A stretch of 42,409 bases of DNA. Origin: an uncultured Mycoplasmatota bacterium (GTDB lineage Bacteria; Bacillota_I; Bacilli_A; RF39; UBA660). The notes beneath the pieces are model-generated. The model was not told the DNA's origin. It worked only from the letters and a program-made list of their open reading frames with translations, and did not search any database. Made by a program: the position numbers and the translations under genes. This document shows, in pieces, positions 1 to 7,649 of the stretch (the stretch's first letter is position 1; every line of letters starts with the position of its first letter). The stretch spans positions 1 through 42,409 of the forward strand of contig UQOS01000008.1 in NCBI GenBank assembly GCA_900542735.1, given 5' to 3'.

Positions 1-30
1 TATTTTTTCATCATAACTTAATTTAGACAT
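1..30 (-). CDS. Start of an IS3-type transposase orfA (partial)
   Basis: Reading the minus strand from position 30 gives an ATG and the residues MSKLSYDEKI before the window ends. This resembles the first residues of the helix-turn-helix OrfA protein of IS3/IS150-group insertion sequences. Only ten codons are visible, so the assignment leans on the terminal inverted-repeat-like sequence just upstream (31-76). The rest of the gene lies outside the window. Confidence 0.45.
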   Translation of the reverse strand, partial: MSKLSYDEKI

Positions 31-76
31 ATAAAAACCTCGTTTCTACTTTGTCCAAGAAACGGGGTTCATATCA
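1..76 (-). mobile_element. Terminal part of an IS3-family insertion sequence
   Basis: On the minus strand the sequence starting at 76 reads TGATATGAACCCCGTTTCTT, continues with GGACAAAG, and is followed by the orfA start. A TG terminus with an ACCCC...TTGGACA block is typical of IS3/IS150-group ends (family knowledge). The same bases form a 12-bp hairpin (38-49 with 60-71, one G-T pair) followed by Ts on the minus strand. This could be a terminator shielding the transposase from outside transcription. The other end of the element is not in the window. Confidence 0.5.
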
Positions 77-206
77 TTACTCACCAACACTATTTATTAT
101 AGAACCCTTATATATAGTATATTTTAGTCTTTTTTGTTTTATTAGAAAAATTTTGAAGATCTGAGTAATTTTTTATGAGATAATAGATTTCTTTATATTA
201 GTAGTG

Positions 207-212
207 TATAAT
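207..212 (+). promoter_or_regulatory. Probable -10 element of the WYL gene
   Basis: A perfect TATAAT lies 20 bases upstream of the WYL-gene ATG, and the GAGGTG ribosome binding site falls between them. No good -35 is visible at the usual distance, so the promoter is tentative. The rest of 77-231 is AT-rich and I see nothing else in it. Confidence 0.4.
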
Positions 213-231
213 AAATTATTGAGGTGATACT

Positions 232-816
232 ATGTCGAAGATTTCCAATGTTTTATTATTGTTACAATATCTAGAAAATGGAAGAAAATATAGTATCAAA
301 GAATTATCAGATAAATTAGAAGTATCCGAAAGAATGATTAGATTATATAAAGACGAATTAGAAAAGGCTGGAATATATATTGATACAATTATGGGACCAT
401 ATGGTGGCTATGTTTTAAATCAAAATATAAGAATTCCATCAAGAAAATTTTCTATATATGACTATAAGTTTTTAAGCAAATTGGAAGTAAAAGAAGAAGA
501 TAAAGAAAGATTAGAAATAATTGCTGATAAAGTTCGTGGAGTATATTTTGATTCTAAAAACGAAAATCTTGAATTAGAAGAAAATATTAAAAAATCATAC
601 AATATTTTGAATAGAGCAATAAAAGAGCATAGAAAAGTGAAAATTAATTATTATTCATATACTCGTGGTAATCAAGAAAGAATAATAAGACCTTATGATA
701 TGTTCCTATATAATACTGGATGGGGTTGCGCTGCATTTTGTGAATTAAGAAATGATTTAAGGCATTTTGAATTAAAGAGAATAAATAAAATAGAATTATT
801 AGAAGAAAATTTTTAG
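232..816 (+). CDS. HTH and WYL-domain transcriptional regulator
   Basis: The 194-residue protein starts with a winged-helix HTH of the HTH_11/DeoR type (about residues 18-60, with SIKELSDKLEVSERMIR as the recognition region). It ends with a WYL domain (about 125-190: VKINYYSYTRG, RPYDMFLYNTGWGCAAF). WYL domains bind ligands, often nucleic acids or nucleotides, and regulators with this plan are frequent beside defence and nucleotide-metabolism genes. The protein stops right after the WYL core and lacks the C-terminal WCX extension of ~300-residue relatives. The start is supported by GAGGTG seven bases upstream of the ATG. It is the first gene of a cassette with the SIS and HAM1-like genes, which it probably controls (inference). 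Confidence 0.85.
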   Translation: MSKISNVLLLLQYLENGRKYSIKELSDKLEVSERMIRLYKDELEKAGIYIDTIMGPYGGYVLNQNIRIPSRKFSIYDYKFLSKLEVKEEDKERLEIIADKVRGVYFDSKNENLELEENIKKSYNILNRAIKEHRKVKINYYSYTRGNQERIIRPYDMFLYNTGWGCAAFCELRNDLRHFELKRINKIELLEENF

Positions 817-830
817 TAGACGAAATACTT

Positions 831-862
831 CCTACTTAAGTGTTATAAGTAACTTAAGGAGG
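831..862 (+). promoter_or_regulatory. Hairpin covering the ribosome binding site of the SIS gene
   Basis: CCT-A-CTTAAGT (831-841) pairs with ACTTAAG-G-AGG (852-862) around a 10-base loop: seven plus three pairs with one mismatch. The right arm contains the whole AAGGAGG Shine-Dalgarno sequence of the gene starting at 870. In the folded RNA the site would be hidden, suggesting translational control by a ligand, temperature, a protein or ribosome passage. The pairing is seen directly; the regulation is inferred. Confidence 0.5.
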
Positions 863-869
863 TTATTTT

Positions 870-1784
870 ATGGAACAAAATTTTAATTTATTATTAGAAA
901 GAGTATTAGATACTTTAAATAAAAGTGATTTATTAGCAATAAAGCAACAGTTAGAAAACATAAAAGGAAATACAATATTAGTTGGAGCAGGAGGATCTTC
1001 TGTAGTATCAACTTTTGCTTCAAAAGTTTTAAATATTCCTAATGTAAGAAGTGCTCGAGATTTAAATTATATGAATTTAAAAAATATAGATAACATAGTA
1101 GTATTTAGTTATAGTGGAAATGGCTATGTAATAGAAAGTCTATTAGATAATAATAAAAAGATATATTTATTTACAAATGGAAATAAAACTTATGATAATG
1201 TTGAAATAATAAAATATGATTCAACTATTAAAAATGAACATAGTTTTATATCATTAGCAAGTACTTTAATTCCAATGTCTATTTTATATCATTATTATAA
1301 TTCACTTCGTTTGCCACAATTTGAGAGTTATTTAATGGATATGTTTGATAAAGCAAAATATATTAATATTCATAGTAATATGATATATGAAATATTAACT
1401 GGTTATGATAGTATGACTGCTTCAAAATTTTTAGAAACTACAATGGTTGAATCTGGAATAGCAATTCCCGTAATACATGATAAATATGATTATTGTCATG
1501 GTAGATCAACATTATCATATAAATCAAATAATGGACTTATTTTATTTAATAGTGAAAAAGAATTAGATGAGTTATTATTTTATAATTTGAAAGAATATTA
1601 TACCGAAATAGTTAAAATAAATAGATATTATCCTAACGATTGCATTATTGGTAATGATTTTTATGCTACAATATGTTCAATGTATTTGACAAAAAAATTA
1701 GCTGAGAATAAAGGAATGGACTTATCAAAGGTTGATTATTCACCAATAGTAAAAAAACTATATAAATATAAAGGAGAAATGTAA
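870..1784 (+). CDS. SIS-domain (sugar isomerase fold) protein
   Basis: This 304-residue protein carries a SIS phosphosugar-binding fold. The glycine-rich ILVGAGGSSVVSTFASKVL strand-loop-helix (about residues 36-54) and the Ser-rich FSYSGNGYVIESLL loop (about 80-93) are the usual phosphosugar-contacting elements. A second, weaker half follows (about 180-290), as in GlmS/FrlB-type tandem SIS proteins. The substrate cannot be read from the sequence. It has a strong AAGGAGG site, but one enclosed in a hairpin, and ends one base before the HAM1-like gene, so the two are translated together. The pairing of a sugar-phosphate binder with a nucleotide pyrophosphatase fold suggests a role in nucleotide-sugar or nucleotide metabolism (inference). 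Confidence 0.8.
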   Translation: MEQNFNLLLERVLDTLNKSDLLAIKQQLENIKGNTILVGAGGSSVVSTFASKVLNIPNVRSARDLNYMNLKNIDNIVVFSYSGNGYVIESLLDNNKKIYLFTNGNKTYDNVEIIKYDSTIKNEHSFISLASTLIPMSILYHYYNSLRLPQFESYLMDMFDKAKYINIHSNMIYEILTGYDSMTASKFLETTMVESGIAIPVIHDKYDYCHGRSTLSYKSNNGLILFNSEKELDELLFYNLKEYYTEIVKINRYYPNDCIIGNDFYATICSMYLTKKLAENKGMDLSKVDYSPIVKKLYKYKGEM

Positions 1785-1785
1785 T

Positions 1786-2406
1786 ATGCAAAATATAACA
1801 TATGTTACAGGCAATTATGGAAAATATATCTCTGTAAAAGAAAAGTTTGAAAGATTTGGAATAGAAATAAAATATGCAAATATAGATATTGATGAACCAG
1901 ATATAAATAATATTGAAATAATAAGTAAAGAGAAGGCGAGATTGGCATATGAAGAAATTCAATCACCAGTATTCGTTGTTGACTGTGGTTTTTATATTAG
2001 AAGTTATCCAAATAATCCATATTATCCAGGCGCATTTGTAAAAAGAAGCAAAGTAGCAAGTAATATAGATAAAGTGTTATTTGATATGTCTAATGTTAAG
2101 GATAGATATTGCTATTTTCTTGATTGTCTAACTTATTATGATGGAGAAGAATATATTCATTTTTATGGTAAGAGTGAAGGAAGCTTATCATATGAACAAA
2201 AAGGTAATCAATCAAAGAATGCCAAATCAAATTTATGGTATATTTTTATCCCAAAAAACTGTAATAAAACATTAGCTGAAATGAATGATGAAGAAAGAAT
2301 AAATAGAAATGATGATAGGACTGATGCTACAATAGATTTTATTAATTGGATAAAAGAAAAGAAAATAAATACATCAGTAAAAAAGCATGCTTTATTAAAA
2401 AAATAG
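1786..2406 (+). CDS. HAM1/RdgB-like (ITPase-fold) nucleotide pyrophosphatase homologue
   Basis: The 206-residue protein has the order of motifs of the HAM1/RdgB/ITPA family, which hydrolyses non-canonical purine NTPs to NMP and pyrophosphate. It shows an N-terminal YVTGNYGKY (phosphate-binding TGN..K, residues 5-13), a DIDEPD acidic stretch, FVVDCGFYI aligned with the catalytic DDSG/EDTC segment (central Asp kept), and NPYYPGAFVK for the P-G loop. The C-terminal SHR base-recognition motif is replaced by DDR (in NRNDDRTDA), and the FGYDP loop is not conserved. It may therefore act on a different base or modified nucleotide (inference). It lies one base after the SIS gene with a GGAG site inside that gene's 3' end. 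Confidence 0.7.
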   Translation: MQNITYVTGNYGKYISVKEKFERFGIEIKYANIDIDEPDINNIEIISKEKARLAYEEIQSPVFVVDCGFYIRSYPNNPYYPGAFVKRSKVASNIDKVLFDMSNVKDRYCYFLDCLTYYDGEEYIHFYGKSEGSLSYEQKGNQSKNAKSNLWYIFIPKNCNKTLAEMNDEERINRNDDRTDATIDFINWIKEKKINTSVKKHALLKK

Positions 2407-2435
2407 TAAGATTTTTAGTTCTTTTATGTTGTCAC

Positions 2436-2464
2436 TTGAAAAGTAAACAAAAATATGGTATATT
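2436..2464 (+). promoter_or_regulatory. Sigma-A-type promoter of the small HTH-like gene
   Basis: TTGAAA (2436-2441), 17 bases, TATATT (2459-2464). Transcription would begin near 2471 and leave a leader of about 140 bases. The leader holds two small hairpins: GTTGA-GAAA-TCAAC (2474-2487) and CACACT-AAATAC-AGTGTG (2567-2584). Confidence 0.55.
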
Positions 2465-2609
2465 CCATGGTGAGTTGAGAAATCAACTTTGTGATTTAAA
2501 TATTTTATATGAAAAATAAATTCCTATAAAAGATTGTAAGGATTTAGGCCTTATGATTGAGGTACACACTAAATACAGTGTGAAAAATATGGATTATAGG
2601 AGGTTTCGT

Positions 2610-2978
2610 ATGAAAGAAAGTTGTAAAGACTATTTAAGTCGCAGTGAATCAAAGAGCTTTAATGAAATCCTTTTCTCTTTTATAGATGAAAAGAAAGTTA
2701 AAGATTCTGAAATTTACAAAAAAGTAGATATAGATAGAAAATTATTTTCTAAAATCAGATGTAGTAACAATTATATTCCTAGAAGAAATGTAATCATCAA
2801 ATTATGTTTTGCTTTGGGATTAAATAAGGACAACTTTAACAAATTGTTAAACAGTGCTGGCTATTCTTTAAGTAGTAGCATATTTGATTTAGTTATTACA
2901 TACTGCTTAGATAATAATATTTACGATATTAATATTGTAAATAATTATCTATATGCTTACGCAAATACTGTTTTATAG
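2610..2978 (+). CDS. Small HTH-like protein of the type fused to macro/Ter proteins
   Basis: I place the start at 2610 (MKESCKDYLS) because AGGAGG stands seven bases before it. An in-frame ATG at 2553 has no such site. The 122-residue product has the pattern FNEILFSFIDEKKVKDSEIYKKVDIDRKLFSKIR...IPRRNVIIKLCFALGLN...LLNSAGYSLS, split here for length. It resembles an XRE-like helical domain that I know as a C-terminal or stand-alone partner of macro-domain and tellurium-resistance-type proteins in Bacillota. It probably binds DNA or a protein partner. No such partner gene is adjacent. The gene has its own promoter, a long structured leader and a terminator overlapping its stop codon, so it is a single-gene unit. 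Confidence 0.6.
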   Translation: MKESCKDYLSRSESKSFNEILFSFIDEKKVKDSEIYKKVDIDRKLFSKIRCSNNYIPRRNVIIKLCFALGLNKDNFNKLLNSAGYSLSSSIFDLVITYCLDNNIYDINIVNNYLYAYANTVL

Positions 2979-2991
2979 CAGTATTTTTTTT
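2963..2991 (+). terminator. Rho-independent terminator after the small HTH-like gene
   Basis: AAATACTG (2963-2970) pairs with CAGTATTT (2979-2986), and a run of Ts follows. The stop codon lies in the loop. Confidence 0.75.
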
Positions 2992-3063
2992 GTCACTTTT
3001 TTCGCGACCTTTTTATATTTTAAATAGTGTAAAATTAAATCAGTCAAAAGGAGAGTGAATAAA

Positions 3064-3564
3064 ATGAAAACCAATATATCAACATTAATGAATTTAATAT
3101 CAGAAGAAGAAAGATGCTTAAATAGTAGAAGTTATACTATAAAAGGATATGCAGTTAATACATCAGTAGAAGAACTTGATGGTAGAATCAATACTATTGA
3201 AGATAACAAGGAATCATTTGATTTAGATTTAGAGACAATTGAAAAAAACATTAATGAGCTATCAAGACTAAAAACAATTTTGTATGAAAAAAACAATCAA
3301 TTTAAATTAAATGATGGAAGAAGTATACAACAAGCAATAGTAGACAATACAAATTTAAGAAAGCTTAAAACAGTATATGAACAACTATTATTATTGAAAA
3401 ATTCAAAGAAGAGAGTTACAGAAGTAAATAATTCTTATTTTGAATGTAAAACAGTTAATTTCAATTCTAAACAAATAAGAGAAAAACTTGAAAAAATCGA
3501 TAATAAAATACAAGAAACAGATTTTGAAATTTCAAAGCTAAACTCTTTTGAATTTGAAATTTAA
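3064..3564 (+). CDS. DIP1984/septicolysin-family protein
   Basis: The start is set at ATG 3064, eleven bases after AAGGAG; a GTG at 3055 sits too close to that site. The protein of about 166 residues is almost entirely helical and charged. Its core LNDGRSIQQAIVDNTNLRKL followed by helices around SKQIREKLEKIDNKIQETDF matches the DIP1984 (septicolysin) family: an N-terminal helical hairpin, a conserved DGRS...A...N/D...L segment, and a final 'ElD..Iqe.NF' helix. The family's function is unknown. It has no signal peptide and is probably cytosolic. It appears to be a single gene with its own ribosome binding site; no clear promoter or partner is visible. Confidence 0.65.
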   Translation: MKTNISTLMNLISEEERCLNSRSYTIKGYAVNTSVEELDGRINTIEDNKESFDLDLETIEKNINELSRLKTILYEKNNQFKLNDGRSIQQAIVDNTNLRKLKTVYEQLLLLKNSKKRVTEVNNSYFECKTVNFNSKQIREKLEKIDNKIQETDFEISKLNSFEFEI

Positions 3565-3880
3565 TTTTTTTAGGGGTTCTACTAAGTTATTTTGTAGATT
3601 AAATAAAATACAAAGATTTTAGCCCAAGTATTTCTTATTATTCTATTTAGGTTTTATACTCTAGAAAGTTTACAATTTATATTTTTCTTACAGTACTATG
3701 TTATCTATTTATAATTTATATTTATTTACAGTTTATTTTAGAGACAGGATAAAATTAAATTTATGGAAAATAACTGGATAATAAGAAATGCGACCAACTA
3801 ATTATTGTATTTCAATGAAGTATAATAATAGTTGGTTTTTATTTGTGTGAAAAAGCATTATTAAAGTAAAAAAATAGTAA
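3565..3880. other. Long AT-rich gap with one terminator and no gene
   Basis: No open frame with a start and ribosome binding site is seen on either strand. The gap holds the terminator at 3793-3845 and, at its right edge, the promoter of the mannosyltransferase gene. The rest is AT-rich sequence in which I recognise nothing. Confidence 0.6.
3793..3845 (+). terminator. Long-stem terminator before the mannosyltransferase gene
   Basis: ACCAACTA (3793-3800) pairs with TAGTTGGT (3829-3836). The inner bases ATTATTG and TATAATAA extend the stem with one bulge, and a T tract follows. It ends no obvious nearby gene; the closest upstream gene stops at 3564. Confidence 0.6.
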
Positions 3881-3909
3881 TTGAATTTTTGCTTATCTTG
3901 CCTTATAAT
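3881..3909 (+). promoter_or_regulatory. Promoter of the mannosyltransferase gene
   Basis: TTGAAT (3881-3886), 17 bases, TATAAT (3904-3909), followed by AGGAGG (3918-3923) and ATG at 3932. The match to a vegetative promoter is near perfect. Confidence 0.7.
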
Positions 3910-3931
3910 GATATTGTAGGAGGCTAGATAA

Positions 3932-5851
3932 ATGAAAAATAAGAATCAAAAAGAAAAGAAAAAAGATTCAAAAATCAAGACTTTTTTTCAAAACTTACAA
4001 GATAACACACCAAAGTTAGATAAAAAAGATTGGATTATTATGGGGGTACTTGTACTTTTCTATTTTATTATTTCCTTTTATCATTTAGGAACTTTAGATA
4101 GTCCAAAGACTTATTATAAGTTTCAATATGAAGGAGATAGTATTGGAGTTATGATTCCAACTGGAGTACAAGAAGTATCTAAACTTCGTTATTATACAGG
4201 TCCAGAAGTAGGAAGTTTTTCACTTTTGGCATCAAATGATGGAGAAACTTATGAAGAAATAGCTACTTTAAATGAAACTTATGTATTTGCCTGGGAAGAT
4301 TTAGTGCTTGAAAATAATTTTAAATACTTAAAGTTTGTTTCACATGAAGAAGGAAGCTATTTAGGTGAAATTCAATTATATGACCAATATGGTAACAAGC
4401 TACTTACTAAAGCAACAGATGATCAAAGTAATGTGATTGTAGATGAAGCAGAAACAGTACCTGCTAAAATTAGCTATATGAATAGTAGTTACTTTGATGA
4501 AATATATTTTGCTAGAAGTGCTTACGAATATGCACATGGAATTGATGTTATGGAATGGACCCATCCACCACTTGGTAAACTAATTATGATGATACCAATT
4601 TTATTATTTGGTATGAGTACCTTTAGTTATCGTTTAATGGGAACAATAGCTGGACTTTTAATGATACCAGTTATCTATATTCTTGCTAAGAGAATCTTTA
4701 AGAGTCGTAAATGGGCAAGTTTAGCTGGTATTTTAATGACATTTGATACATTCCATTTTGCTCAAACTAGAATGGGAACAGTAGATAGTTTCTTAGTATT
4801 ATTTATTATGCTATCAGCATTATTTATGTACCAATATATTTCATTAGATGAAAAATCAACCTTAAAAGCAAAACTTAAAAATTTATTCCTATCAGGATTA
4901 TTTATAGGACTTAGTATTGCAACTAAATGGACAGGACTATATGCAGGACTTGCTTTAGCAATTGTTTTCTTTGTAGATTTAATTTATAAAGATATTAAGA
5001 AAAATAAAAACAAAGAAAAAGAAATATTAGAATTAAATAAAATATTACTAATATCTTTATTTAGTATTTGTATTATACCAATTGCTATTTACTATATTAC
5101 AGCGTTATTAATATCAGCTAGTCTAGCAGTTAAATTAACAGTAGGATATTTTATTCTATTAGTAATACTAGGATTAATTTATTATATTGTAAAAGTAAAT
5201 AGAGAATCTTGGAAAGTAATAGCTGCTTGTTTTGTTTTCTTTATTATTATTCCTGTTATTATTTATATCTTATGTTATGTATTATTCCCTAATGTATATG
5301 GATATACAGATAATAGTATTTCAGGAATTATAAATCAAATCAAAAATATGTATGATTACCATTCTAAATTAACAGCAACTCATGATTTTTCATCTAGTTG
5401 GTATAGTTGGCCAGTTATGACAAAACCAGTTTGGTATTATGTTGGATATTATGGTGGTAATGTTAAATCTACTATCGTTGGAATTGGAAATCCTGCTATT
5501 TGGTGGTGTGGTATTATTGCATTTATCTATCTTTTAATTAATTGTGTATGTACAAGAAAGAAAGAAAATTTATTTATTTTAGTATTTATTCTATGTACTT
5601 ATTTACCATATGCACTAATTGGAAGAGTAATGTTTATGTATCATTTCTTCCCAACACTACCATTTATGATGTTAGCAATCGTATCACTAGTAAAATGGAT
5701 TACTGAAAAAATGAAAAATAATAGTTTCTATATTTTCTATATTGCTTTAGTAATTTTACTATTTATTATTTTCTATCCAGTAGTTTCTGGTATGGTAACT
5801 ACATCTGATTACATTGATAGTTTGAAATGGTTATCTAGTTGGATTTTCTAA
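3932..5851 (+). CDS. Protein O-mannosyltransferase (PMT, GT39 family)
   Basis: The 639-residue polytopic membrane protein is a GT-C glycosyltransferase of the PMT family, which moves mannose from a polyprenyl-phosphate carrier to Ser/Thr of exported proteins. Key elements are the first-loop acidic motif YFDEIYFARSAYEYAHG (Asp-Glu near residues 187-188), EWTHPPLGK, and the hydrophobic block around FDTFHFAQTRMGTVDSF typical of PMTs. About eleven membrane spans follow. Between the first span and the catalytic loop sits an insert (about residues 55-160) with a discoidin-like beta pattern (LLASNDGETYEEI...YLKFV...EIQLYDQ), perhaps for binding glycan or substrate. A good promoter precedes it and a terminator follows. 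The Thr/Pro-rich anchored proteins just downstream are plausible targets (inference). Confidence 0.85.
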   Translation: MKNKNQKEKKKDSKIKTFFQNLQDNTPKLDKKDWIIMGVLVLFYFIISFYHLGTLDSPKTYYKFQYEGDSIGVMIPTGVQEVSKLRYYTGPEVGSFSLLASNDGETYEEIATLNETYVFAWEDLVLENNFKYLKFVSHEEGSYLGEIQLYDQYGNKLLTKATDDQSNVIVDEAETVPAKISYMNSSYFDEIYFARSAYEYAHGIDVMEWTHPPLGKLIMMIPILLFGMSTFSYRLMGTIAGLLMIPVIYILAKRIFKSRKWASLAGILMTFDTFHFAQTRMGTVDSFLVLFIMLSALFMYQYISLDEKSTLKAKLKNLFLSGLFIGLSIATKWTGLYAGLALAIVFFVDLIYKDIKKNKNKEKEILELNKILLISLFSICIIPIAIYYITALLISASLAVKLTVGYFILLVILGLIYYIVKVNRESWKVIAACFVFFIIIPVIIYILCYVLFPNVYGYTDNSISGIINQIKNMYDYHSKLTATHDFSSSWYSWPVMTKPVWYYVGYYGGNVKSTIVGIGNPAIWWCGIIAFIYLLINCVCTRKKENLFILVFILCTYLPYALIGRVMFMYHFFPTLPFMMLAIVSLVKWITEKMKNNSFYIFYIALVILLFIIFYPVVSGMVTTSDYIDSLKWLSSWIF

Positions 5852-5858
5852 AAAAATT

Positions 5859-5891
5859 AAAGAATTATCTTTTAAGATAATTCTTTTTTTG
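5859..5891 (+). terminator. Terminator after the mannosyltransferase gene
   Basis: AAAGAATTATCTT (5859-5871) is perfectly complementary to AAGATAATTCTTT (5874-5886), and more Ts follow. Confidence 0.85.
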
Positions 5892-5916
5892 TTATAATAG
5901 GTTCAGGTGGTAAAAA

Positions 5917-6195
5917 ATGTATGAGAAAAATAACAGAATAAACATACCACTAACTAGTAATTTACCAAGCATTGATTTACATGGTGAAGATCGTAAATCA
6001 TCAGAATTATTAGTAAAAGAGTTTTTAGATGATTTATGTAAATTAGGGTGCGTCCGTGGTATTATTATTCATGGAATTGGGACAGGAGTGTTAAAAAAAC
6101 AAGTTCACGAAGTACTAAAAAGAGATAAAAGAGTAGAAAACTATTATATTGACTTTTTTAATGTAGGTTGTACTATTGTGGAACTAAAAAAGTAA
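5917..6195 (+). CDS. Stand-alone Smr-domain protein
   Basis: The 92-residue protein is a single Smr domain, the C-terminal nuclease domain of MutS2/MutSB. It shows SIDLHGEDR (the LDLHG motif, residues 19-27), a helix ending in a short turn, GIIIHGIGTGVLKKQVHEVL (the HGxGxGxLr motif, about 49-68), and a final FNVGCTIVELKK strand. Smr domains cut branched DNA or RNA, and recent work links MutS2 Smr to collided ribosomes. A separate Smr protein this small is usual in Bacillota, so its target is unclear. AGGTGG lies six bases before the ATG. A TATAAT at 5893-5898 could be its own -10, overlapping the upstream terminator tail. Confidence 0.85.
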   Translation: MYEKNNRINIPLTSNLPSIDLHGEDRKSSELLVKEFLDDLCKLGCVRGIIIHGIGTGVLKKQVHEVLKRDKRVENYYIDFFNVGCTIVELKK

Positions 6196-6211
6196 CCTAA
6201 AGCAAATAATA

Positions 6212-6240
6212 TTGACAAAAATCGAATTTTATGCTAAAAT
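6212..6240 (+). promoter_or_regulatory. Strong promoter for the Thr/Pro-rich surface protein genes
   Basis: A consensus TTGACA (6212-6217), 17 bases, TAAAAT (6235-6240). It probably drives both genes down to 10262, as no terminator separates them. Confidence 0.75.
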
Positions 6241-6269
6241 ACACGGCATAAAACGAAGGGGGAATGTAT

Positions 6270-7634
6270 ATGTATACAGAAGAAAGAAAACATAGAAATC
6301 TAATTGTTGATTTCATCTTAAAACTAATTTTAATTATCATATTTGTTTTATTACTTATTTGGCTAGTACCATGGCCTAATATGGATTCATTAAATCCATT
6401 AAAAGATCAAATTTTTAATGCAAACTTGCAAACAATGAAAGAAGCAGGAATTACTTATTTTACAACAGAAAGATTACCTGCAGAAGTAGGGGACAAAACT
6501 ACTTTAACACTTCAAAAAATGTTAGATATGAAGTTATTAATTCCATTTACTGATAAAAATGGTAATTCATGTGATGTAACAGCTTCTTATGTATCACTTG
6601 AAAAAAAAGAAACTGAATACTTAATGAAGGTTAACTTAAAATGTGGAGAAGAAGAAAACTATATCTTAGTACATTTAGGATGTTATTCATACTGTACTAG
6701 TGATATTTGTGAGGCTAAACCTAATAATACAGAAAAGCCATCTACTACACCAAAGCCAACAAATTCAAGTAAACCATCAACAAGTCCAACAACAAAACCA
6801 ACAGTTACTCCAAAACCAACAGTAACTCCAACTTGGACACCAAAACCTACACCAACAGTCACTCCTACACCTACTGTAACACCAACTCCAACACCTACCG
6901 TAACACCTACACCAGTAGTAAATAAAGAGTATGAATATTCAAAAACAACAAGTGCTACTTATAGTGAATGGTCAGCTTGGACAAAACATGTTAAAAAGAA
7001 TAATGATGGTGTTGTATTTGAATTAACAGATACTAAAGAAACAGTAGATTTAGGTTCTATTTATACTAAGATTGGTACTAAATCAGCTGTATATGAACAA
7101 GTTCATACAACAAAAGATGTATTATATCAATCAGGTACTTATACATATAAAGTATGTACAAATTATACTTATACAGCAGATGCTAATACTATTTATAGAA
7201 TAGATAGTGATTGGGCATATGTAGAAAACTATTATAGAGGATATAATCCACCAGCTGATACTATGACATCTCGTTGGATTTTCCAAGGAATAGATTATAG
7301 TCAATGTGGTAACGATTGTACTAATCACCCTTATGTAGTTTATAAAGAGCAAACAAGAAAAGTTACAGCTTATACAGAATACTCTAATGTAACTGCAAGT
7401 TGTGCTAATGTAGAAGAACGTTCTATTCCACTATATGGAACTAGAAAAGTATCTGAATATAAGACTGTTCAAAAAGAACCTGCAAAAGATATCTATGCTT
7501 ATGTAAGATATTATAAAGTTAGAACTCGTACATTATTATCAGAAGCAAAAACAGTATATAAATGGTCAAGTTATAATGATCAAACATTATTATCTCAAGG
7601 ATATAGCTACACTGGAAAAACAAGAAATAAATAA
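6270..7634 (+). CDS. Membrane-anchored extracellular protein with Thr/Pro-rich linker
   Basis: I choose ATG 6270, seven bases after AGGGGG; the ATG at 6264 lies directly on that site. The product (454 residues) has a basic N-terminus and one membrane helix (about residues 12-32, LILIIIFVLLLIWLVPW) that acts as an uncleaved anchor. A small folded domain with several Cys follows to about 150. Next is a repetitive Thr/Pro linker (about 154-217, TPTPTVTPTPT-type), then a Tyr/Lys-rich C-terminal domain with four or more Cys. I recognise no catalytic family. The linker resembles known O-mannosylation stretches, and a PMT lies just upstream. It is followed after 15 bases by the 870-residue protein. 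Confidence 0.7.
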   Translation: MYTEERKHRNLIVDFILKLILIIIFVLLLIWLVPWPNMDSLNPLKDQIFNANLQTMKEAGITYFTTERLPAEVGDKTTLTLQKMLDMKLLIPFTDKNGNSCDVTASYVSLEKKETEYLMKVNLKCGEEENYILVHLGCYSYCTSDICEAKPNNTEKPSTTPKPTNSSKPSTSPTTKPTVTPKPTVTPTWTPKPTPTVTPTPTVTPTPTPTVTPTPVVNKEYEYSKTTSATYSEWSAWTKHVKKNNDGVVFELTDTKETVDLGSIYTKIGTKSAVYEQVHTTKDVLYQSGTYTYKVCTNYTYTADANTIYRIDSDWAYVENYYRGYNPPADTMTSRWIFQGIDYSQCGNDCTNHPYVVYKEQTRKVTAYTEYSNVTASCANVEERSIPLYGTRKVSEYKTVQKEPAKDIYAYVRYYKVRTRTLLSEAKTVYKWSSYNDQTLLSQGYSYTGKTRNK

Positions 7635-7649
7635 TAGGAGGGGTAAAAC

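Noticed and set aside
1666..1962. Minus-strand open frame of 98 codons across the SIS/HAM1 junction
   Set aside because: It is a hydrophobic shadow of AT-rich genes on the plus strand, with no ribosome binding site or recognisable motif.
1786..2406. Loss of the catalytic Asp in the HAM1-like protein
   Set aside because: On aligning VDCG with DDSG/EDTC, the central Asp is retained; only the neighbouring Asp and the SHR motif differ.
6750..6920. Repeats at 6750-6920 as a CRISPR-like or tandem DNA array
   Set aside because: The repeats are short Thr/Pro codons in frame inside a surface protein and have no spacers; no CRISPR array is visible in the window.
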